This document shows positions 57,759 to 64,000 of a stretch of DNA of 64,000 bases, one piece after another. The DNA is from Methylocella tundrae (GTDB taxonomy: Bacteria > Pseudomonadota > Alphaproteobacteria > Rhizobiales > Beijerinckiaceae), in contig NZ_CP139089.1 of assembly GCF_038024855.1 (NCBI RefSeq), positions 1,178,001-1,242,000 on the forward strand, in the 5' to 3' direction. A program made the position numbers and the translations under genes. Numbering within the stretch: the stretch's first letter is position 1; every line of letters starts with the position of its first letter. Under the pieces are notes generated by a model. It was given only the letters and a program-made list of their open reading frames with translations, was not told where the DNA came from and ran no database searches.

Positions 57759-59339
57759 TCAGGCGGCTATTTCGAAGATCCGTGGAAGATTTGTCTCATA
57801 CCAGATCTTGAGCTCCGCCAGAACCGGGTGGTTCATATCTTTCGCCAGATATTTTTCGACGCGCGGGATATGGGCAAGATAATGCGGCTTATGGTCGCGC
57901 ACATTGAGCCGCGTGAAAATCCCAAGGATCTTGGTCGCCCGCTGCGCCCCCAAGATCGCATAGGCGCGCGCGAAATCGCCCATGTCGAAGCCTGCATCGG
58001 CTTCGCGCCGCAGCCGCGCATAGTGCGACAGAAGCTTCAGCTCGGCGACGTCGGGGACATCCACCCGCGCGTCCTGCAGGAGCGAGACGACGTCATAGGC
58101 TGGATGGCCCAGCACGCAATCCTGAAAATCGACCATGCCGACTTGGGCCACGCCTTCGCGCCGCGGAAGCCAGATCAGGTTCGGCGAATGATAATCGCGC
58201 AGGGTCCAGGTCGAATCCGTCGTCAACCCTTCCGTCAAGGTGCGGCGCCAGAGGTTGACGAAGGTCGCTTTGGCGCCGGAAGAGAGCTGCGCGCGCGCGC
58301 AATGCGGCGCATACCAGTCGAGGAGCAGTTCGACCTCGATGGAAAGCGCGTCGAGATCGTAGGTCGGGATGCGATAGGTCTCATCATCGCCGATCGGCAA
58401 GACGTCTGGCAGCGCGGTCGCGTGAAGCCTGGCGAGAGCCGAAGCCGCCGAGGCGTAACGCTCAATGTCGACGCCGGCGTCGTTGACGATCGGCTCAGAA
58501 CCGAGATCCTCCATTAAAATGACGCCCGTCGAAAGATCGAAGGCGTAGATTTCCGGCGCCGAGAAGCCGTGGCTGCGCAGCCCTTTATCGACGGCGATGA
58601 ACGGTCTGATGTCCTCGGCGAGCCGGGCGATGGCGCTGTAGGGCTTGCCGTAGCGGATCGGCGGACCATCGGGACGCTGCGGCGCGATCATCAGCACGGC
58701 GCTCGAGCCGTCGTCCTTGACGAGGCGTTCGAAGGAGCGAGTCGAGGCGTCACCCTGCATGAAATGGCGCTGCGCGTCGCGCCAGCTCGTCGGCTCCAGA
58801 ATATCCTGAACCGCCTTGGCTCTGGCGAGGCGGGCCGCGAAAGCGCCGAAGCCAGTCACCGTCGCGGTGCGCGATCCGGCCGGACCGCCGCCCTCGCCCG
58901 AAGCTGGATCGAGCGTAAACTTTATGTCGAGCCGGTCGGGACCAAGATGGCGCCCGCCGCGGTCGGGCCATTCGACGAGGACCAGCGCCCCATCGGTCGC
59001 CTCGTCCCAGCCGAGTTCAACGAGATCGTCCGGCCGCTCGATCCGGTAGAAGTCGGCGTGTACGATCGGCGCGGGACCGCCGTCATAGATCTGCATGAGG
59101 AGAAAAGTCGGGCTCGGCACTTCGAGATTGGGCTCGCCCGTGAGCCGCCGGATCAGGGCGCGGGCGAAGGTGGTCTTGCCGGCCCCGAGATCGCCGGAGA
59201 GCGTGATGAGATCGCCGGCGCCGACCAGTTCGGCGATGTCGACAGCGAGAGCCTGCGTCGCCGCCTCGTCTGTGAGGCGGCGCAGCCACACTGTCTCGGG
59301 CCGGGTCGCCAGCTCCGCCTCAGCCCCCATTACGTTCAC
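57759..59339 (-). CDS. TsaE-AmgK fusion: t6A ATPase joined to anomeric MurNAc/GlcNAc kinase
   Basis: 526 residues, two functions. Residues 1-170 are TsaE, the ATPase of tRNA threonylcarbamoyladenosine synthesis: Walker A LSGDLGAGKTTFARALI (48-64), VPSPTFLLMQIYDGG, and LVELGWDEATDGALVLVEWP. Residues about 185-526 are an APH-like kinase, AmgK: RSFERLVKDDGSSAVLMIAP, the catalytic loop LRDYHSPNLIWLPRREGVAQ, and VGMVDFQDCVLGHPAYDVVS. AmgK phosphorylates MurNAc at carbon 1 for MurU. The fusion is common in this order. The start overlaps the divL stop by about 20 bases (ATG 59339; ATG 59330 is an alternative). Confidence 0.92.
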   Translation of the reverse strand: MNVMGAEAELATRPETVWLRRLTDEAATQALAVDIAELVGAGDLITLSGDLGAGKTTFARALIRRLTGEPNLEVPSPTFLLMQIYDGGPAPIVHADFYRIERPDDLVELGWDEATDGALVLVEWPDRGGRHLGPDRLDIKFTLDPASGEGGGPAGSRTATVTGFGAFAARLARAKAVQDILEPTSWRDAQRHFMQGDASTRSFERLVKDDGSSAVLMIAPQRPDGPPIRYGKPYSAIARLAEDIRPFIAVDKGLRSHGFSAPEIYAFDLSTGVILMEDLGSEPIVNDAGVDIERYASAASALARLHATALPDVLPIGDDETYRIPTYDLDALSIEVELLLDWYAPHCARAQLSSGAKATFVNLWRRTLTEGLTTDSTWTLRDYHSPNLIWLPRREGVAQVGMVDFQDCVLGHPAYDVVSLLQDARVDVPDVAELKLLSHYARLRREADAGFDMGDFARAYAILGAQRATKILGIFTRLNVRDHKPHYLAHIPRVEKYLAKDMNHPVLAELKIWYETNLPRIFEIAA

Positions 59340-61809
59340 GCTCCCGCCCTGTTTCGATCGCGCTCACCTTCATACGTTCGCCTGGAAAGATGCAAGTCAC
59401 CGTTGTTCCCTCCCCCAGCGCGGAGTCGATCAGAATGCGGCCGCCGTGCAATTCGACGAACGACCGGACGATGGAAAGGCCAAGCCCGACGCCGCGATGG
59501 CGCGAGCCCGTGGTATGCGTCTTGAACCGATCGAAAATATGATCGATGACATCGGCCGGAATGCCGCGCCCCTGATCGCTCACCTTGAATACGATCTCTT
59601 CGCCGCGGCGCAGGGCGGCGAGATCTATGGTCTGGCCAGCCGAAGAAAAACCGATCGCATTCGACAGCAGATTGAACAGGATCTGCCGGATTCGTTTGCC
59701 GTCCGCGACAAACGAGCCGACGCCGTCCATCGCGATGACGCGCAGCGTAAGATTTGACTCGGCGAGACGGTCCTGCACGCCCTCGGCCGCGCCGCGCATC
59801 GTCTCGGCAATGTCGATCGCTTCCAACGACAGCTCCATGGCGTCAGCGTCGATCGAGGCGAGATCGAGAATATCGTTGATGATCGCCAAAAGCGCGGAGG
59901 AGGATTTCGTCACATAGCCGGCATATTCGAACTGCTTGGCGTTGAGCGGGCCGACCGCGGGGTCGCCAAGGAGCTGGATGAAGCCGATGATGTTGGTCAG
60001 CGGCGAGCGCAATTCATAGGAGACGTGGTGAACGAAATCATTGCGCAGCCTCTCGGCGTCGAGCAGAGCCTGGTTGCGTTCGGTCAGCGCGCGCTCGACA
60101 TTGACGCCCGCCGTGGCGTCGATGAAGGTCAGCATGGTCGCGCCGTCCGGCAGCGGCGCGGCGGCGCAATCCAGAACTGAATGATCGCGCCGGACAAGGC
60201 GGCTTTCAAACCCGAGGCGATGATCCTGCAGGCCGGCGACGATGGCGCGCAGTTCGTTCCAGTCCGATTCATCGACGGAAAGGGGCGCGCAGATCTGCGC
60301 CACGCGGTCGATATGAGGCTGATCATCCAGCTGTTCCGGCCGCAGCGCCCATAGGCGGGCGAAGGCCGGATTGAACAGCTTGAGGCGGCCGTCGCTGCCG
60401 AACACTGCGACGCCTTCCTTCAGCGTGTCGAGCGTTTCGCTCTGGACGCGGATCGCGGCGTTGAACTGCTGTTCGAGATGGAATCGCTCCGTCACATCGT
60501 CGAAGAGATAGGTGACGCCGCCCTGCGGATTGGGATTGATGACGATGCGAAGCGTGCGGCCGTCGGGAAGATACCAGGCCTGCTCCTCCGTCTCGAGAGA
60601 CTGATAGCCGCCAAGAAGGCTCGCCTGCCAGGCGCGAAAGTCGGCCTGTTCGGGCAGCAGCCGCGCCGCGCGCAGGCGGTCGAGAATTTCGGAATCGGCC
60701 GGCTTCTGATCGAGCCAGGCCTGATCGAGGCTCCAGAGCTGGCGATAAGCGGCGTTATGAAAAACGAGCCGCTTCGTGCGATCAAAAATCGCCACCGCCG
60801 TCGAGAGTTGATCGAGGGTTCGCGCATGCGCCTGCATCTCGCGTTCGAGCGCGTCGCGGGCGGATTGAATCTCCGACACGTCCATCGCCATTCCCACGGA
60901 AGCCGCGCCCGCCGGCGCGTCGACGATGTCGAAGATGCGGCGCTCGCCGACGACGATCGCGGGCGCTCGACCGCGCCAGATCGAACCTGATTCCCGCGCT
61001 TCCGCGCTTGCGTCGCGCGTCGTCCGCTCGAGAAGCTCGACGCCGCGCGCCACCGCCTCGGCCGGATCTTTAGCTTCGACGGCGCGCGCATAAGCGGCGT
61101 TGACCCAGGTCAGCCGCCCTTCCCCGTCGCGCACCCAGGCGGGGCTCGCAACGGCGTCCAGCATGGCCCACAAGGAACGCAGTTCGCCGACGGTGCGCGC
61201 CTGCACTTCGTGCAGGCGAATGACTTCGAGTCGTTCGCCTGAAACATCCCTGATCCGCAAGACGGCGAGGCCGCTGATCGGATGGCCCTCAATGTCGAGA
61301 TGACGGCCTTCAAGATCCGTCGCCGCGAAGCGGAAGCCTTCGCCCCTTGCGCGCAGACGCGCGACGCTGTCTTCGAGGTTTCGCGCCATCTCGGGCGGCA
61401 GCCATGAGCCGAAGGCGAGCACGCGATGCGCGATCAACGCCTGGGTGACGAGGCCGAGATCGCCCTCGATCTCGGGTTCGTCGTCGGGGCCGCCCCACAC
61501 GATGACGATTTGCGATTCGCCCGCAAGGAAGAGCTCGGCGCGATCGAGCCTCGCCCGCAAAGCGGCGACCTCAGTGGTGAGGACGCTCTCGCGCCGCGCG
61601 CCCTGGCGCCGTTCCTTCAGATGAAAGAGCGCGGTCAGCGTCGAAAAGAGGATGAGCCCGGCGATGATCGCAAGTCCCGCCGCCTCGGCGCTGTGATGCA
61701 AAGCCTCGCCGGCGCTTGTTTCCATCCCGGCCGATGCCGGCGCGAGGAAGAGGGCCAGCACGAGACAAACGCCGAGGCCAAGACGCAACCCCGCCGCCGG
61801 CTTCCACAT
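59320..61809 (-). CDS. divL: DivL-like cell-cycle PAS sensor pseudokinase (Tyr replaces phospho-His)
   Basis: 829 residues. N-terminal membrane anchor (LRLGLGVCLVLALFLAPASA and a second segment AAGLAIIAGLILFSTLTALF), several PAS-like domains from about 80 to 560, then a histidine-kinase core. The dimerisation box reads DFVHHVSYELRSPLTNIIGF: Tyr598 (codon 60016-60018) stands where histidine kinases have the phosphorylated His, exactly as in Caulobacter DivL. The ATPase part is kept (NLLSNAIGFS, DQGRGIPADV, GVGLGLSIV). DivL binds DivK and tunes the CckA-CtrA pathway at the cell pole. I chose the ATG at 61809; an in-frame ATG at 61842 is possible. It lies upstream of tsaE-amgK, as in other Hyphomicrobiales. 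Confidence 0.9.
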   Translation of the reverse strand: MWKPAAGLRLGLGVCLVLALFLAPASAGMETSAGEALHHSAEAAGLAIIAGLILFSTLTALFHLKERRQGARRESVLTTEVAALRARLDRAELFLAGESQIVIVWGGPDDEPEIEGDLGLVTQALIAHRVLAFGSWLPPEMARNLEDSVARLRARGEGFRFAATDLEGRHLDIEGHPISGLAVLRIRDVSGERLEVIRLHEVQARTVGELRSLWAMLDAVASPAWVRDGEGRLTWVNAAYARAVEAKDPAEAVARGVELLERTTRDASAEARESGSIWRGRAPAIVVGERRIFDIVDAPAGAASVGMAMDVSEIQSARDALEREMQAHARTLDQLSTAVAIFDRTKRLVFHNAAYRQLWSLDQAWLDQKPADSEILDRLRAARLLPEQADFRAWQASLLGGYQSLETEEQAWYLPDGRTLRIVINPNPQGGVTYLFDDVTERFHLEQQFNAAIRVQSETLDTLKEGVAVFGSDGRLKLFNPAFARLWALRPEQLDDQPHIDRVAQICAPLSVDESDWNELRAIVAGLQDHRLGFESRLVRRDHSVLDCAAAPLPDGATMLTFIDATAGVNVERALTERNQALLDAERLRNDFVHHVSYELRSPLTNIIGFIQLLGDPAVGPLNAKQFEYAGYVTKSSSALLAIINDILDLASIDADAMELSLEAIDIAETMRGAAEGVQDRLAESNLTLRVIAMDGVGSFVADGKRIRQILFNLLSNAIGFSSAGQTIDLAALRRGEEIVFKVSDQGRGIPADVIDHIFDRFKTHTTGSRHRGVGLGLSIVRSFVELHGGRILIDSALGEGTTVTCIFPGERMKVSAIETGRERERNGG

Positions 61810-61972
61810 TGTTTCCCCCCGCTGATCCCAGCGCCGCTCCATACACGTCTCCGAATCGGTCTCGATGGAGGCCGACCGCCGCCTGATTCGCAGCACTGTA
61901 GCGGTACAGCCAACCTTTGAGAATCCCGTTAAGACCCTATGCGGGGCTTTTCCCTTCAAGGCGCCGGAGCGG

Positions 61973-62092
61973 CCAGAGCATATTCCGATCAGACCGGTTC
62001 GATCTGATTGACAATAATATGCTCAAGCTTTTGAATCTAGAGCGATTTCTGATCGATCGAATGACTCCATTCGATCCCGAAAGCGCTCCAGG
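61973..62092 (-). repeat. Interspersed double-hairpin repeat, about 118 bases, copy B
   Basis: On the minus strand it reads CTGGAGCGCTTTCGGGATCG, AATGGAGTCATTCGATCGAT, CAGAAATCGCTCTAGATTCA and so on, nearly identical to 33341-33457 with only a few substitutions. It lies between divL and the GT2 gene, ending a few bases past the GT2 stop codon. Confidence 0.85.
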
Positions 62093-62098
62093 CGGCCG

Positions 62099-63283
62099 TC
62101 AAAGCGCCTGGCGCGAGGCGCGCGCGGATAGGACGCTCGGCCAGGGCGCGCCGCTGGCGAACATCAAGCCCCTCGTGATCCACGGCCCGAGAACCGGCGC
62201 GACCTCTGGAAAGCGCTTGACGAGGACGCTCGCAACGCGCGAGCGCGCCGACCAGCGCGGGCTCAAGGGCCCGGCGTCCGGGTCCGAGCAGTCGATTCGG
62301 CGCAGCAGCCGCGCATAATCAAAAGGAGTCCAGCCGCGCTGCAGGAAGAACGCCGCGCGGTCAATGAGATGGTCGACGAGAACCGCCTTGGCCTGGGCAT
62401 TGCTGTCGCCGGAGCAGCCTGGCTGATAAGACAGAACATTGTGCAGCTGCGGCCGCTTCGAATAGATATTGCCGCCATGCAGGCGGTAGACTCCGATGGC
62501 GTCATCGATCAGGACGCTGCCGGTGATGGCGTTGACGCCGAGACAGAAATAAAGATCCGTCCCCGTGCGAAGGCCGCCAAGGGCGGGATTGTCGGCAAAA
62601 AGAACCAGAGCGTCACGGCGAAAGCAATTGCCGGATGTCGGCGACCAGACCCATTCATTGGTCATCGGCTCGACGAACCGGATGCGATCGAGAATCGAGC
62701 GGTCGAAGCCTTCCTCCGGCCAGGGCGCGCCCAACGCCTGGCCGGTAGCGTGCCGATAGGGCCGCACCGAATCGGCTTTGACGCCGCGATTGGCGCAGAT
62801 CACGCGGTTGAAAGCTTCCTCCGAACCCAGCACCACCTGATCGTTCAGGACCTGAAGCAGATCGCCGGACGTGAAGCCGACGTGAACCCGCAAAGAAAGG
62901 TGCACGAAAATGTGCGAGCTGACGCCATGCGGCAGCAGCATGTCGTCGGCGTCGAGGAAGATCACATAGGGGCCGCTCGACGCGGCGAGCCCATCGAGCG
63001 CCGCGGGCGTCTGGCCGTCATTGGCCGCCCGCCGGACAACCTTTGCTTTGGGGTAGCGCGCCTCGATCCCGCGCAGGACGGCGGGACTTTCGTCCGTCGA
63101 GGCGTTGTCGACGATCACGCATTCGACGTTCGGATAGGTCTGACGAAAGATCGAATCGACGGCTACGTCGAGGAACCGGCCATAATTGTAATTGACGACG
63201 ATGACGCTGACGAGCGGAAGGCTCAGCGCCGGCGCCTCGCGCGGCTCGCTTCGAAACCGCTCCGTCACTCGAACTTCGTTCAT
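62099..63283 (-). CDS. Glycosyltransferase family 2 protein
   Basis: 394 residues, GT-A fold. The nucleotide-binding region reads LVSVIVVNYNYGRFLDVAVD, SIFRQTYPNVECVIVDNAST; the metal-binding DxD is in PYVIFLDADDMLLPHGV. A C-terminal region with LGGLRTGTDLYFCLGVNAIT and IGVYRLHGGNIY is typical of GT2 enzymes that act on polysaccharide or protein-linked glycans. The substrate is unknown. The first about 20 residues (MNEVRVTERFRSEPREAPAL) are a polar lead. It stands alone beside the divL gene; the other surface-glycan genes lie at 7-14 kb. Confidence 0.9.
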   Translation of the reverse strand: MNEVRVTERFRSEPREAPALSLPLVSVIVVNYNYGRFLDVAVDSIFRQTYPNVECVIVDNASTDESPAVLRGIEARYPKAKVVRRAANDGQTPAALDGLAASSGPYVIFLDADDMLLPHGVSSHIFVHLSLRVHVGFTSGDLLQVLNDQVVLGSEEAFNRVICANRGVKADSVRPYRHATGQALGAPWPEEGFDRSILDRIRFVEPMTNEWVWSPTSGNCFRRDALVLFADNPALGGLRTGTDLYFCLGVNAITGSVLIDDAIGVYRLHGGNIYSKRPQLHNVLSYQPGCSGDSNAQAKAVLVDHLIDRAAFFLQRGWTPFDYARLLRRIDCSDPDAGPLSPRWSARSRVASVLVKRFPEVAPVLGPWITRGLMFASGAPWPSVLSARASRQAL

Positions 63284-63429
63284 GGCTCATCCCCGAAAGC
63301 CGAGACATGGACGAGATTTCCGCCATCAGTCAATATTGACTTGTGCTCCGAAGGGTCCTGAGGACATTGTCCGGCCATGCAAGCTCCCGATCGCAGTCGT
63401 TGCGGCGCTCATTCCGGACAGTCCATCGC

Positions 63430-64000
63430 ATGGCCCAATCTTCGCCCGCCGTCACCCGTTTTCATCGCCTCGGAGGGAGTGGGCTTACAGTCTCCGCGCT
63501 CGGCCTTGGCTGCATGTCCTTTTCCGGCGTCTATGGCGCCTGCGAGGACGCCGATGGCGCGGCCGTCATCAAGGCGGCGCTCGACGCCGGGATCAATTTT
63601 CTCGACACCGCCGACATGTATGGCTGGGGCCATAATGAAACGCTCGTTGGCGCTGCGATCGCCGGGCGGCGCGATGAGGTCGTGCTGGCGACGAAATTCG
63701 GACATGTCCGCGGGCCCGGCGGAGAAATCCGCGTCAACGGGCGCCCGGACTATGTACTCAAGGCCTGCGACGCCAGCCTGACGCGGCTGAAAGCCGATCA
63801 TATCGACCTCTATTATCAGCACCGCGTCGACCCGCAGGTGCCGATCGACGAGACCGTCGACGCCATGGCCGAACTCATCGTCAAAGGCAAAGTGCGCGCC
63901 ATCGGACTGTCGGAGGCAAAGCCCGAAACGATCCGCCGCGCTCACAGGATTCATCCGCTCGCCGCGGTGCAGATGGAATATTCGCTGCTCTATCGCGCCG
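63430..64000 (+). CDS. Aldo/keto reductase (3' end cut by window)
   Basis: First 190 residues of an NADPH-dependent aldo/keto reductase of the AKR13/YakC-like group (about 330 residues complete). The catalytic tetrad is visible: Asp and Tyr in [14 protein letters not shown], Lys in VLATKFGHV and His in YYQHRVDP. The N-terminus [20 protein letters not shown] is typical. The ATG at 63430 is chosen; other frames in this region are shadows. The substrate is unknown, since these enzymes accept many aldehydes. The gene runs off the right edge of the window. Confidence 0.92.
   Translation, partial: MAQSSPAVTRFHRLGGSGLTVSALGLGCMSFSGVYGACEDADGAAVIKAALDAGINFLDTADMYGWGHNETLVGAAIAGRRDEVVLATKFGHVRGPGGEIRVNGRPDYVLKACDASLTRLKADHIDLYYQHRVDPQVPIDETVDAMAELIVKGKVRAIGLSEAKPETIRRAHRIHPLAAVQMEYSLLYRA

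Noticed and set aside
1..64000. CRISPR arrays, rRNA operons, prophage or conjugative genes
   Set aside because: No regularly spaced direct repeats, no rRNA sequence and no phage or transfer proteins were seen; the only mobile gene is the IS5-family transposase.

Overview
The window looks like a chromosome segment of a high-GC alphaproteobacterium of the order Hyphomicrobiales (Rhizobiales). Four conserved blocks support this: tol-pal start (ybgC-tolQ); bamE / cbp3-DUF177 / plsX-fabH-ihfA-merR; ribH-nusB-thiL; and divL-tsaE/amgK-murU. A plcP-agt lipid-remodelling pair and a perfect EcfG-type stress promoter fit as well. A Beijerinckiaceae/Methylocystaceae-like host is my guess from overall gene style; no methane-oxidation or other diagnostic gene is present. 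There is no rRNA, no recognisable tRNA and no CRISPR array.

Layout. 1-5.8 kb: housekeeping genes (tolQ partial, ybgC, gpsA, an EVE-domain protein, a di-haem cytochrome c peroxidase, ahcY). 6.0-6.9 kb: a complete IS5-family insertion sequence whose transposase needs a -1 frameshift. 7.0-14.2 kb: a glycan assembly/export island with an AT-rich FkbM methyltransferase, a GT4-like glycosyltransferase, a sulfotransferase, a DxD glycosyltransferase, a lone LptF/LptG-like permease and a Wzt/Wzm-type ABC exporter. 14.3-23.1 kb: stress protein CsbD, a secreted GlcG/HbpS-like protein, a Tat-type dienelactone hydrolase, an RND efflux pair, an MFS transporter and an XRE-cupin regulator. 23.3-30.6 kb: plcP-agt, a cytoplasmic HtrA-like protease, an FTR1 iron permease, an RhlE helicase and a MetX-like hydrolase. 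30.9-37.3 kb: a TonB receptor, a TetR/AhpD divergent pair with clear operators, a transglutaminase-like protease, EcsC and a secreted protein of unknown function.

37.4-45.6 kb: merR, ihfA, fabH, plsX, DUF177, cbp3, bamE and the proton-pumping pyrophosphatase hppA. 45.7-47.2 kb: a two-gene module of unknown function. 47.3-55.6 kb: thiL-nusB-ribH, a phosphotransferase/P-loop kinase fusion, heptose biosynthesis hldE, an AGE-family epimerase and the ComM-like ATPase. 55.8-64 kb: an acyltransferase, the peptidoglycan-recycling pair murU and tsaE-amgK joined to the cell-cycle pseudokinase divL (Tyr in place of the phospho-accepting His), a GT2 glycosyltransferase and a truncated aldo/keto reductase.

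Two families of interspersed palindromic repeats run through the window. One (five copies) starts at or next to the stop codon of plus-strand genes. The other (two copies of about 118 bp, in opposite orientation) lies at 33.3 and 62.0 kb. Several genes carry candidate operators readable from the sequence: ahcY (SahR-like), csbD (EcfG promoter), plcP (PHO box-like), FTR1 (Irr box-like) and ahpD (two TetR-type palindromes). These site calls compare the sequence with remembered consensus motifs and were not computed.
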